Part shown: one piece after another, positions 37,370 to 45,663 of the stretch | Layout of the letters: each line of letters starts with the position of its first letter | Position numbering within the stretch: the first letter of the stretch is position 1 | Assembly: GCA_026002855.1 (NCBI GenBank) | Contig: BPGD01000001.1 | Coordinates: 3,108,001-3,172,000 of the forward strand | Direction of reading: 5' to 3' | DNA length: 64,000 nucleotides | Source of the DNA: Bryobacteraceae bacterium | Lineage (GTDB): Bacteria > Acidobacteriota > Terriglobia > Bryobacterales > Bryobacteraceae | Translations under genes and position numbers: made by a program | The notes under the pieces: model-generated | What the model was told of the DNA's origin: nothing | Seen by the model: the letters and a program-made list of their open reading frames with translations, nothing else | Database searches by the model: none

Positions 37370-37981
37370 TCAGTATTTCACCAGAATCGCATTGGTCACG
37401 CCGAGCGACGAGAGTTTCGCACGGGCATCGGCGATCTGTTCATTGGTGGCCAGCGGCCCGACCAACACGCGGCAGAGTTCGGGCGACTTCGGCGAGGGCG
37501 TGACGTAGCCGGAGAGGCCCGTCTTGCTGATCAGATAGCTGAGCATCGTTTCGGCATCGGCGCGCTGCGTCGCGGCTGCCTGGAGATAGGTGCCGGCGGG
37601 CGGCTTTTCCACAAAAAGCCTGTTGGGGACGGCAGGCTGTTTCCGCGGCTCTTCCTGAGGCGTTGGGGGCGCATGGAGAGCGGTTTCCTGCGCTGGTCGG
37701 CGATCCGCTGGCTTCTGTTCCGCTTCCTGCTGCCTTTCCTGAGAGGTGGGAGGCGTGACAACGGCGCCGGACGAAGACCTCGTGGCGTCTACCGAAATGG
37801 GCACCTGGGCCGGCGGCTGCTGGCTGGCGGCGGCCTGCCTGCCGCCGATGCTACGGCCCACCAGGAAGCCCATGGCGAAGAACAGGCCGAGCAGAAGGAC
37901 CAGGATGAAGAAGACCAGAATGATCTGGCGGTTGCCGAGGATCAGCTCGAACTCGCCCTCGTCTCGCGTTGGCATTGTCAT
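37370..37981 (-). CDS. SPOR-domain membrane protein
   Basis: The 203-residue product has a short cytoplasmic start, a transmembrane helix (IILVFFILVLLLGLFFAMGFLVG, about residues 20-42), a Pro/Gln/Glu-rich periplasmic linker and a C-terminal SPOR domain (TYLQAAATQRADAE, CRVLVGPLATNEQIADARAKL). SPOR domains bind denuded peptidoglycan at division sites (as in FtsN or DedD). ATG 37981 is chosen because GGAAGG lies 9 bases upstream; ATG 37975 is next in frame. It lies 109 bases after the helicase gene and 9 before lnt. Confidence 0.87.
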   Translation of the reverse strand: MTMPTRDEGEFELILGNRQIILVFFILVLLLGLFFAMGFLVGRSIGGRQAAASQQPPAQVPISVDATRSSSGAVVTPPTSQERQQEAEQKPADRRPAQETALHAPPTPQEEPRKQPAVPNRLFVEKPPAGTYLQAAATQRADAETMLSYLISKTGLSGYVTPSPKSPELCRVLVGPLATNEQIADARAKLSSLGVTNAILVKY

Positions 37982-38090
37982 GGAGATTTTCCTTCCGATG
38001 GAACGGCGGCGCCAGCGCGCACTGCCGAAGAAACCTAACAGTTGAGAATAATCCCTGCGGGGCGGCCGCCACAACCTGCCGGCCGGGACT

Positions 38091-41000
38091 TCATCGGACG
38101 ATCACGGGACACGCGCCGCCGGTAAACGGGCACCACCGGCATTCCGGCTGCTCACGCGGAGGGAACTCGCCGCGGCGGCATGCCTCGCGCCAATCCGCCA
38201 GCGTGGCTTTCGCCGCAGCGAAGGCAGCGGATGACAGCTCCACCGGATGCGCCTCGCCTTCGCGGAGCGCGAAGAGCCAGGCCTCCGCCACGCGCTTCCC
38301 GGTGAGAATTTCCAGCGCCAGCGCGTACAGGAGCAACTGCAATTCGTAACCTTCCCGCCGGGCGTCGCTCAGGTACTGGTCTGTCTTGTAATCGACAATA
38401 ACCGGACCCTCGCCCGAATCGAACCAAAGGTCCACCTGCCCGTGAAGCAATGTGCCATCGATTTCGACGAGAAAATCCATCTCGCGCCGGCACAGCGGCG
38501 CCTGCCGCGCGCGGCGGGCGAGATCGCTGCGCTCGAAGACTTCAGCCAGCTGCCGGGCCTCCGCGGACACCTCGCGGCGGACGCCGGCAAGATAGTCGTG
38601 GACCTCCGTGCCGAGATCGAGCGCGCCGCCTTCGCCGCCCGGCGCTACGGGCCAGTCCAGCCTGGCGCTGAGCAGATACCGGCGTGGGCAGCGCGCGAAG
38701 AGCGCCAGTTGCGTGACGGAAACTCGGGACGGCGCTTCGGGTTCTTCCGCCAGACGGGTGATCTCTACGGGGGGCGCAGCCTGGACCACCGCGGGGGCCG
38801 CCGGAATCTGCGGCTCGCCGGCGACGCGGGTGATCCGGGCGAGGCCGTTGTCCACGGCAGCGCCCGGATCCTCCGGGATCTGAAGGCCAAGGCCGTTGAG
38901 AACCGTCTTGTGCCAATCCGCTTGCCTGCTCTGCGCCGTGTTGATGAAGGACAGGATCAGGCGCTCCTTGGCGCGGGTGAGTGCGACATAGAGCAGACGG
39001 TCGCGCTCGGCGGACTCGCGGATCTTTTGCGCGGCGATGATCGACGCGTACGTGGGGTCACAGACGATCTGACCAGACGGCAGCCTCCACCGGAAGCCGA
39101 GTCCTGATGCCGGATCATATTGCACCGGGTCATGCTCTCTGGATTCACCCTTTTGCAGGTCGGCCACCGCCACGATGGGAAATTCCAGACCTTTGGCTTT
39201 GTGGATGGTCATCACCTGCACGGCATCGCCGGCCTCGAGCACGGGTGCGTTGGCTTCAGCGGCCGACTCCCGAAGCCGCTCGACCTCATCTACAAGAGCG
39301 CCGGGATCCCGTCCGGCGCCCGCTTCGAGCCTGTCGAGCAGGCCGAGGAACTTCGTGCAGTTGGCGGCCCCGAGCGCATCCAGCCGCTTCATATAGCCGC
39401 TCTCGTCAGCGAACCGCGCCAGCACGGCCGAGACGGGCATGGACCGGGAAAGCGCGCGGAGCGCCTCCATCCGGGCCCGCTCTTCGGGCAACCACAGGGT
39501 GCGGGCGATCCGGCGGCGGAAAATATCCTCGTCCGAAACGCCGAAAAACGGCGAGCGAAGCAGGGCGAAGGCGGCAATTTCATCTTCCGGAAATGCGATG
39601 ACCCGGAGCAGATTGAGAAGATCAATGACCTCGCCCGATTCGAAAAATGTTTTTCCGCCGGAAATGACATAAGGAATGGAAAATCTCTCAAGCGCATCCT
39701 CGATGGCCGCAAAAGAGCCGGAATTCCGGACAAAGATGGCCATGTCAGAAAAGCGCGCTGTCCTGTTTTCGCCCGAAAGAGGCCGGCCATAAAGCTCCCG
39801 AAGGCGCGCGGCCAGCCAGAGATGCACGTTTGCCTCATCGCCGCGTGCGCGGTCCGTACAGAGGATCTCGACATACGGACTTTCGCCCTGGGCGAAGGTT
39901 GCGCTCGCCTTCAGATCGTGATGACGAATCCCCTTGTTGTCCCAATGAGGCTCGACCAGGATTCTTGAGACCGCTTCCAAAATCTCGCTCCGCGTTCGGT
40001 AATTTTCTTCGAGTCTGTCAACAGTAGCCCCAGACTGCCGGACGCTTTGCTCATATTCTTCGAACAGCCCCGGCTCGGCGTGCCGGAAGCCATAAATCGA
40101 CTGATTGATGTCGCCGACGGCAAAAAAACGGCTGGGCCGGCGGACGAGCGCGAGGATTTTCCACTGAATCGGATTGGTGTCCTGAAGCTCGTCCATCAGG
40201 ACATGCTCATAGGACTGCTGCACCTGCTGGCGGATCCCCTCGTCTCCCCTGAGCATCTGAAGCGTAATTTCTTCCAGATCGAGAAAATCCACGGCAGCCA
40301 GATCTTTGCGCAACGCAGCGTAAAGCTGGTGGAAGCGTTCCAGGATTTCGCAGAGAAGTTCGCGCTGCGGACCGAATTCGCGGGCGGCCCAGGCCTGAAG
40401 GTATTGTGCGGCGAGCTGCCTCATGTTGTTAACCGGGGCCTTTACGGCATCGCTGGCGCCGGTCAATTTCACTGTCTTGAGGCGCTCAGGGAGCTGGTCC
40501 GCCGGGATCCTGTCAAGATCAGATTGCAGGCTCACGAGTGCATCCAGCCTGGCCCTGGCGGCGTCCGTCTGTCTGGCCGACCTGGCGGCCTGAATTGCAA
40601 CATCCAGCTCCGCGCGGAACTCCGCAAGCAAATTCTCCGGCTCTGGCAGCGTGGGCGGCTTCAGGGCGTCCTGAAGATTTCCGCTCACGCGGATGGCTTC
40701 ATAAACGGCCAGAAGCTGTCGCGCCATGTCGTCGGCCGGCCAGGCCGAGGCAAGCCGCAGGAATTCGTCCGGCTTTTCGCGGGCCACGTGGTCGAGCGCA
40801 GCCTGCATGGCGGCACGGCGGTGAGCGGCTGCCCCGACATCGTCGAGCACCTCAAAGCGCGGATCGAGGCCGGCGCGGAGGGCGTGCTGCCGGAGCAGCG
40901 CGTAACAGAAGCCGTGGATGGTGGAAATCTGCGCCCGCTCGAGCCGCTGGCGCATCGGGGGATCGTGCGAAAAACGTTTTGCCAGGCGCGCGCGGATTTC

Positions 41001-41210
41001 ATTCGCCGCCTTTTCGGTGAAAGTGATGGCGAGGATTTTTTCCGGATCCACACCGCTTTCCACAAGCCAGGCGAAGCGCTCTACAAGCACGCGCGTCTTT
41101 CCCGACCCCGGACCGGCGACAACACAGACGTCCTGCCCCGTGCGCTTTACCGCTTGTCGCTGCGCATTATTGAGACCGGAAACCTGTTTTGCGGCGCTGG
41201 ACATGCTCAC
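38091..41210 (-). CDS. UvrD-family helicase-nuclease, AddA-like
   Basis: The 1039-residue product has all superfamily-1 helicase motifs: VAGPGSGKTR (I), ITFTEKAANEI (Ia), MDELQDTNP (II), GDINQSIYGFR (III), NYRTRSEI (IV), MTIHKAKGLEFPIV (V) and VALTRAKERL (VI). A C-terminal PD-(D/E)XK nuclease follows, with HGQVDLWF and VIVDYKTD. Cys residues in LFARCPRRY and CRWCPFTGGACP look like the four ligands of an iron-sulphur cluster, as known for AddB- and RecB-type nucleases. It should process double-strand break ends for recombination. No addB partner is adjacent, so it may be a single-polypeptide (AdnA or AddA-like) form. Confidence 0.9.
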   Translation of the reverse strand: MSMSSAAKQVSGLNNAQRQAVKRTGQDVCVVAGPGSGKTRVLVERFAWLVESGVDPEKILAITFTEKAANEIRARLAKRFSHDPPMRQRLERAQISTIHGFCYALLRQHALRAGLDPRFEVLDDVGAAAHRRAAMQAALDHVAREKPDEFLRLASAWPADDMARQLLAVYEAIRVSGNLQDALKPPTLPEPENLLAEFRAELDVAIQAARSARQTDAARARLDALVSLQSDLDRIPADQLPERLKTVKLTGASDAVKAPVNNMRQLAAQYLQAWAAREFGPQRELLCEILERFHQLYAALRKDLAAVDFLDLEEITLQMLRGDEGIRQQVQQSYEHVLMDELQDTNPIQWKILALVRRPSRFFAVGDINQSIYGFRHAEPGLFEEYEQSVRQSGATVDRLEENYRTRSEILEAVSRILVEPHWDNKGIRHHDLKASATFAQGESPYVEILCTDRARGDEANVHLWLAARLRELYGRPLSGENRTARFSDMAIFVRNSGSFAAIEDALERFSIPYVISGGKTFFESGEVIDLLNLLRVIAFPEDEIAAFALLRSPFFGVSDEDIFRRRIARTLWLPEERARMEALRALSRSMPVSAVLARFADESGYMKRLDALGAANCTKFLGLLDRLEAGAGRDPGALVDEVERLRESAAEANAPVLEAGDAVQVMTIHKAKGLEFPIVAVADLQKGESREHDPVQYDPASGLGFRWRLPSGQIVCDPTYASIIAAQKIRESAERDRLLYVALTRAKERLILSFINTAQSRQADWHKTVLNGLGLQIPEDPGAAVDNGLARITRVAGEPQIPAAPAVVQAAPPVEITRLAEEPEAPSRVSVTQLALFARCPRRYLLSARLDWPVAPGGEGGALDLGTEVHDYLAGVRREVSAEARQLAEVFERSDLARRARQAPLCRREMDFLVEIDGTLLHGQVDLWFDSGEGPVIVDYKTDQYLSDARREGYELQLLLYALALEILTGKRVAEAWLFALREGEAHPVELSSAAFAAAKATLADWREACRRGEFPPREQPECRWCPFTGGACPVIVR

Positions 41211-41262
41211 CCGGTATTATCCCGGATCGGTCCGCGCGGTTTGGTGATATCAGGTGTGCGGG

Positions 41263-41592
41263 TCACGTCTGCGCATTGCGGAACATGACGAGCAGCATGA
41301 CGACGTCCGTCTTTGCCCGGATGGCGTGTTCGAGCTGCGGCGGCATGTAGACGAGCGTGCCTATGCCCGCTCCGCGGACATCACCGCCGAGCGTGAGTTC
41401 CGCTTCTCCGCTGGCGAAATAGAGCAGCGCGGGCACGGGCGCCGTGTGCGCCGAGAGTTCCTGCCCGGGCGCGAAACAGAACTGAATGATTTTGGCATGG
41501 CCGTCCGCGTGCAACGTGCGGCTCAGGATGCCATTCGGCGGCAGCGGCGCATGCTCGCGCAGGTCGGACAGAAAGAAGTACGTGTCACTCAT
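41263..41592 (-). CDS. Small cupin-domain protein
   Basis: The 109-residue product is one cupin barrel: FAPGQELSAHTAPVPALLYFASGEAEL (motif 1 with a single His) and VYMPPQLEHAI (motif 2 His). Only two of the usual metal-binding His/Glu positions are clear, so metal binding is uncertain. Its start overlaps the ferredoxin gene end by 8 bases, so the two are co-expressed, divergently from the Crp/Fnr regulator. Small cupins in such a position often sense small molecules or quench reactive species; no specific role can be given. Confidence 0.83.
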   Translation of the reverse strand: MSDTYFFLSDLREHAPLPPNGILSRTLHADGHAKIIQFCFAPGQELSAHTAPVPALLYFASGEAELTLGGDVRGAGIGTLVYMPPQLEHAIRAKTDVVMLLVMFRNAQT

Positions 41593-41824
41593 GGGCGCGT
41601 TTCCTTTTCAGAGAATTTCGGCCGAACCCCGTGCGGGCGCCTTCAACGGAAATCGCGCTCGCCGGGCAGAAGGTCAGACAAAGAGGCTCGCTGCGGTCCC
41701 GGCAGGAATGACACAGGGCGGCATCGAGTACCATCCGGCGGCCGGTGCGGCGTATGGCGCCGTCCGGGCAAATTGCCGCGCAGGCGCCGCAGCCGGTACA
41801 TTGGAAGCGGATTCGTAATTTCAT
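41585..41824 (-). CDS. Small 2[4Fe-4S]-type ferredoxin
   Basis: The 79-residue product has one canonical cluster motif CTGCGACAAICP (CxxCxxCxxxC, Cys 9-19 region) and a second, looser set CHSCRDRSEPLCLTFCP (Cx2Cx7Cx3C). It would carry electrons in the cytoplasm. ATG 41824 has a strong GGGAGG 6 bases upstream, which lies inside the first codons of the divergent Crp/Fnr gene. A longer frame to 41860 lacks support. It is the first gene before the cupin. Confidence 0.87.
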   Translation of the reverse strand: MKLRIRFQCTGCGACAAICPDGAIRRTGRRMVLDAALCHSCRDRSEPLCLTFCPASAISVEGARTGFGRNSLKRKRAHE

Positions 41825-41835
41825 CGGCGCCTCCC

Positions 41836-42510
41836 ATGCCCACGCTTCGCGAAGAGACATTCCGCCGGACGCCGCTGTTCAGCACGCTTTCGGAAGTGCT
41901 GCGGCAGCAGCTGGCGGCGCTCGCAGTGGAGAAGCGCTTCGACGCCGGCGAGACGATTTTCTACGAAGGCGAGCCGTGCGACGGGCTTTATGTGATCGGA
42001 GAGGGCACGGTCAAGATCTGCAAGGCCAGCCCGACCGGCCGCGAGATCATGCTCGCCATGGAGAGCGCCCCATCGAGCGTGGCCGAGGTGCCGCTGTTTG
42101 ACGAAGGCGCCTATCCGGCCACGGTGCGGACGCTTACGCCGGTGACGGCGTTCCTGCTGCGGAAGGAGGATTTCCGCCGGTTCTGCCTTCAGCACCCCGA
42201 AGTTGCGTTGTGTGTGTTTGCGATCCTCGGCCGGCGGCTGCGTCAGCTCGTGTCGCTGATTGAAGCGATCACGTTTGGCAGCATGCGGCAGCGGCTGGCG
42301 CGCATCCTGCTGGAATCGTACGAGCTCGGCGAGCTGGAGGAATCTCCGCTGACGCACGAGGAGCTGGCGATGCGGCTCGGCACCGTGCGCGAAGTCGTGA
42401 GCCGCAATCTGGCGCGCTTCCAGGCCGAAGGCATGTTGCGCATCGACCGCCGCCGGATCGAGATCACGGACCCTGAGGCCCTGCGGGCGGAGGCCGAAAC
42501 CGAGTTTTAG
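41836..42510 (+). CDS. Crp/Fnr-family transcription regulator
   Basis: The 224-residue product has a cyclic-nucleotide-binding-like beta barrel (about 12-125), a dimerisation helix and a C-terminal winged helix-turn-helix (LTHEELAMRLGTVREVVSRNL). The recognition helix carries Arg185, Glu186 and Arg190, the same REx3R pattern with which Crp reads GTGA. FNR-type N-terminal cysteines are absent, so it should not carry an oxygen-sensing cluster; it resembles Dnr/NnrR or Crp-type members, so the signal is open. Two matching GTGAC-N4-GTCAC dyads lie downstream, before the radical SAM and hemerythrin genes. ATG 41836 has no clear ribosome site and is only 11 bases from the divergent ferredoxin start. 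Confidence 0.9.
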   Translation: MPTLREETFRRTPLFSTLSEVLRQQLAALAVEKRFDAGETIFYEGEPCDGLYVIGEGTVKICKASPTGREIMLAMESAPSSVAEVPLFDEGAYPATVRTLTPVTAFLLRKEDFRRFCLQHPEVALCVFAILGRRLRQLVSLIEAITFGSMRQRLARILLESYELGELEESPLTHEELAMRLGTVREVVSRNLARFQAEGMLRIDRRRIEITDPEALRAEAETEF

Positions 42511-42558
42511 CCCACGGTGCATCTGATGGCAGTGTGCGGCCGGCAGGGACGCGAGTCC

Positions 42559-42572
42559 GTGACCGCAGTCAC
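42559..42572 (+). promoter_or_regulatory. Crp/Fnr box before the radical SAM gene
   Basis: GTGACCGCAGTCAC is a perfect GTGAC-N4-GTCAC dyad. A -10-like TAGCCT at 42595-42600 would put transcription start near 42607, so the dyad is centred at about -41.5, the class II activator position. It is the same motif as at 44223-44236. Confidence 0.7.
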
Positions 42573-42621
42573 TGCCTGCACGTTCGTTCCCGCCTAGCCT
42601 GAAGACGGGAAGAACGGACCG

Positions 42622-43716
42622 ATGCGCGATTTCAGCCAAGCGCCCTTTCTCGTCATATGGGAGCTGACGCAGGCGTGCGACCTTGCCTGCCGCCACTGCC
42701 GCGCCTCGGCGCAGCCGGCCCGGCATCCTCAGGAGCTGACCACGGCGGAAGCGATGGGGGTGCTTGCACAGATCCGTGCGTTCGGAGATCCGCTGCTGGT
42801 TTTTACCGGCGGTGATCCGCTCAAGCGGGAAGACCTGTTTGACATTCTCACCGCGAGCGTTCGCTCGGGGCTCCGCACGGCGATCACGCCGAGTGCGACA
42901 CCGCTGCTGACACGGGACGCCGTGCGCAGGTTTCGCGACATCGGCATCGCCCGCATGGCGGTGAGCGTCGACGGCGCCGACGAAGAACAGCACGACCGAT
43001 TTCGAGGGGTTGAGGGCAGTTTTCGCATCACGCTGGACGCGCTGCGCGCCGCGCGGGAACTCGGCCTGGAAACCCAGGTGAACACGACGGTGACGCGCCG
43101 CAATCTGCCTTCGCTTGAGCGCATCGCTGAAGTCGTAGCAGAGCATGGCGTGAAGTTGTGGAGCGTGTTTTTCCTGGTTCTCACCGGAAGGGCGCTGCTC
43201 GAAGATGATCTGGAGGCGGAAGAATACGAACAGGTGTTTGAGCGTCTCTTGCGCATTTCTCTTACGGCGCCATTTGACATCAAGACGACCGAGGCCCAGC
43301 ATTACCGCCGCTATCTGGCCCAGCAGAAGAAGCTGGCGCAGCTTCCCACCAAGGTCGGCAACGGACCGGCGTTGCGGCAGGCGGGGATCAACGACGGGAA
43401 GGGATTTCTGTTCATATCCCACACCGGGGAGATTTACCCGTCCGGATTTCTTGAGATATCGGCAGGAAATGTGAGATCGATTTCTCTTGCGCAGGCCTAT
43501 CGCGAGTCCCGGCTTTTCCGGCTGCTGCGGGACGGCGACGCGCTTGGCGGCAAGTGCGGCGCCTGCGAATACCGGAACCTCTGCGGCGGATCCAGGGCGC
43601 GGGCGTGGGCGTTCACCGGAGATTTTCTTGCGCCGGACCCGAGGTGCTCCTATGTGCCGCCGGGCTTCTCCGCGCCCGCATTTCAGCCGCAACCTGCCGT
43701 TGCTCGTCCGCGCTGA
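42622..43716 (+). CDS. Radical SAM/SPASM protein, TIGR04053-like
   Basis: The 364-residue product has the radical SAM cluster motif CDLACRHC (CxxxCxxC, residues 19-26), a glycine-rich SAM site (VFTGGDPL), SVDGADEEQHD and a C-terminal SPASM-type Cys set (CGACEYRNLCGG). It resembles NirJ/AhbD-like and TIGR04053 enzymes, which act on haem precursors or peptides; the exact reaction is unknown. A Crp/Fnr dyad centred at about -41.5 precedes it, pointing to activation by the neighbouring regulator. Its last 104 bases overlap the convergent hemerythrin gene. Confidence 0.88.
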   Translation: MRDFSQAPFLVIWELTQACDLACRHCRASAQPARHPQELTTAEAMGVLAQIRAFGDPLLVFTGGDPLKREDLFDILTASVRSGLRTAITPSATPLLTRDAVRRFRDIGIARMAVSVDGADEEQHDRFRGVEGSFRITLDALRAARELGLETQVNTTVTRRNLPSLERIAEVVAEHGVKLWSVFFLVLTGRALLEDDLEAEEYEQVFERLLRISLTAPFDIKTTEAQHYRRYLAQQKKLAQLPTKVGNGPALRQAGINDGKGFLFISHTGEIYPSGFLEISAGNVRSISLAQAYRESRLFRLLRDGDALGGKCGACEYRNLCGGSRARAWAFTGDFLAPDPRCSYVPPGFSAPAFQPQPAVARPR

Positions 43717-44188
43717 GCTGGCGGCGCACCATCGGGATCAGCGTTTCGTCCTCCCGGGCGATGTGCCGGCGGTAGAGTGCAACGAACTGTTCGGCCAGCG
43801 CTCGCAGCTCCGGCCAGGCCGGTTCGCCGCGCCGGGCCCGTTCCACGCCTTCGCGAAGTCTGGCGGCCAGCCGGTCCGCTTCCACATGGTCGTGTTCGAG
43901 GCCGGCAAGAAAGGTCCACTCGCCCCGCTCCAGGCTTTGGCGCAGGCGCGGAAAGACGCTCTCCTCCTCGTCCTCCGTGTGCAACGCGCCGCTTGTGTCC
44001 AGGAATGCCATCGCCGAGGCGAGCGCGGCCAGCGCCTCTTCAGGTCTGTCGGCCGGCGCCGCGGCCGCGCGCTCGATGGCATCGATGCGTTGCTCGATGC
44101 GGCGGTGGCATGCATACAGAAAATCCGCCGGCTGGTCAGGCGATGCCGGCGCTGTTCTGGCGTGAAACAGGTTTTCTGGCGGGATCAT
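43613..44188 (-). CDS. Hemerythrin (HHE) domain protein
   Basis: The 191-residue four-helix protein has ligand-type residues at the expected spacing: His28 (ACHRRIE), His70 and Glu74 (LHTEDEEESVFP), His99/His101 (LEHDHVEAD), His142 and Glu146 (RRHIAREDE). It should hold a di-iron site that binds O2 or NO. The start is uncertain: GGAG lies only 2 bases before ATG 44188. A perfect Crp/Fnr dyad sits 35 bases upstream, at the stop codon of the corrinoid activator gene. It overlaps the 3' end of the radical SAM gene on the other strand. Confidence 0.88.
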   Translation of the reverse strand: MIPPENLFHARTAPASPDQPADFLYACHRRIEQRIDAIERAAAAPADRPEEALAALASAMAFLDTSGALHTEDEEESVFPRLRQSLERGEWTFLAGLEHDHVEADRLAARLREGVERARRGEPAWPELRALAEQFVALYRRHIAREDETLIPMVRRQLSADEQRQVAAEMRARRSPAAHRSTSGPAQENLR

Positions 44189-44222
44189 ATCTCCAGAGTG
44201 GACGCGCGAAAAGCGGGAATCG

Positions 44223-44236
44223 GTGACTCAGGTCAC
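44223..44236 (-). promoter_or_regulatory. Crp/Fnr box before the hemerythrin gene
   Basis: GTGACTCAGGTCAC, with flanks making CGGTGAC-TCAG-GTCACCG, a perfect 7-bp dyad. It overlaps the stop codon of the corrinoid activator gene (44233) and lies 35 bases before the hemerythrin ATG. A position at -41.5 would imply a nearly leaderless transcript. Confidence 0.65.
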
Positions 44237-45663
44237 CGCAGCCGGTAGGGTTCCAGCCGCATGCTCTCGGCGAAGACGTCCTGAAAAGTCGGATCCGCGG
44301 CGAGTTCCACATGTTCGGTCATAGCGAGGATCCGGCGGATGCGCTGCTGGCGGGACGAGGGCTCCAGCAGCAGCATGCGCGCGCCGCGCAGCGCTGCGTT
44401 GCCGGCGGGTTCCACCTCGACGTCTTCCGGCAGCAGCCCGATGCGCTTCGCGCTGCCGGGATGAAGGTAGTTGCCGAATGCTCCGGCCAGCCGCAGCCGG
44501 ACCGCGTTGCGGGCCAGCAATTTCATTCCCGCGGCCATCGCGCCTTTGGCGAGTTGGAGCTGGCGGATGTCCGACTGCGTGATTTCGATGCCCGGAGCCA
44601 GCGGCAGCGGGTTTTCCTTTAGACGTCCGTCGGGCAGGAGCAGCCCGGCGTCGAGTGCACGGGCCGCGGCGTCCACCAGCCCACTGCCACAGATGCCGCG
44701 TGGCTCGGTGTCCCCGATCACGTGGGGAGCCAGGCGGCCGTTTTCCAGGCGGACGGCATCGATGGCGCCTTCGCAGGCGCGCATGCCATGACGGATGCGG
44801 CCGCCCTCAAAGGCCGGGCCGGCGGCCGTGGATGCGCACCGCAGGGAGCGGCTCCACGCCACGACAATCTCACCATTGGTCCCGATGTCGAACAGCGCCT
44901 GCTGGTTCGCCGCGCGATCCAGGCGGGTGGCCACAACGCCCGCCAGCAGGTCGCTTCCCACGAATCCGCCCAGGCACGGCAGGAAGGTGGTCGGCGCGCG
45001 CCAGGGCATCTCGTCGGGTCCAAAAGACTGCTCGCCCGTATTGGGTGAAAGGAACGGAACGCCGGCCAGCGGCGCTACATCCAGGCCGCAGAACAGGTGG
45101 TGCATGGCTGTATTTCCGACGAGCAGGACTTCCGAAATTCGCCGGCCTGCGGCCAGGCGCCGCAACATCGCGCCGAGCTGATCGCGGATGAGCTGCCGGA
45201 GCTCGCCGGGGTGGCGCAGCTCATGCTGGATGCGGCTCATGACATCCGCGCCGAAGCGCGCCTGCGCGTTCAGCGCTGTTTCAATACCTTCGATTTCGCC
45301 TGTTTCCAGATGGACAAGCTGCGCCACCAGCGTGGTCGTGCCCAGATCGACGGCGACGCCCCACCCGCGGCGCGGCTCCACGGCCGTGCCGGCTTCATCC
45401 GAGAGGACGCGAATCGACCATTGCTCGACCTCCACCGTCACCGGGCCCGATGTTTCAGCCATGCAGGCCAGCCGCCACCCATCAGCGAGCTCGCGCGCGC
45501 TGAGTAGTTGGCGCATCGGCTCCGTGACGGGGATCTTGCCGTCGAGCACGCGCACGCGGCAGCCGCCGCAGATGCCCTCTCCGCCGCAGGGAAACTCCAG
45601 GCCGGCCTCGCGCAACTGTTCGGCCAGGCGCCTGCCGGGCAGGGGGCGCAACGTGAGTTTCAC
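44233..45663 (-). CDS. Corrinoid protein reductive activator (RACo/RamA-like; 2Fe-2S + ASKHA DUF4445)
   Basis: The 476-residue product has an N-terminal 2Fe-2S ferredoxin domain with Cys26, Cys32, Cys35 and Cys67 (FPCGGEGICGGC ... LAC). It then has an ASKHA-type ATPase domain typical of DUF4445, with VAVDLGTTTLVAQL, LLVGNTAMHHLF, FDIGTNGEI and GICGSGLVDAA. Proteins of this type use ATP to drive re-reduction of inactive Co(II) corrinoid to Co(I). Its ATG overlaps the stop of the UroD-type methyltransferase gene (ATGA), and it is the last gene of the corrinoid operon. Its substrate is presumably the corrinoid protein encoded at 48325. Confidence 0.9.
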   Translation of the reverse strand: MKLTLRPLPGRRLAEQLREAGLEFPCGGEGICGGCRVRVLDGKIPVTEPMRQLLSARELADGWRLACMAETSGPVTVEVEQWSIRVLSDEAGTAVEPRRGWGVAVDLGTTTLVAQLVHLETGEIEGIETALNAQARFGADVMSRIQHELRHPGELRQLIRDQLGAMLRRLAAGRRISEVLLVGNTAMHHLFCGLDVAPLAGVPFLSPNTGEQSFGPDEMPWRAPTTFLPCLGGFVGSDLLAGVVATRLDRAANQQALFDIGTNGEIVVAWSRSLRCASTAAGPAFEGGRIRHGMRACEGAIDAVRLENGRLAPHVIGDTEPRGICGSGLVDAAARALDAGLLLPDGRLKENPLPLAPGIEITQSDIRQLQLAKGAMAAGMKLLARNAVRLRLAGAFGNYLHPGSAKRIGLLPEDVEVEPAGNAALRGARMLLLEPSSRQQRIRRILAMTEHVELAADPTFQDVFAESMRLEPYRLR

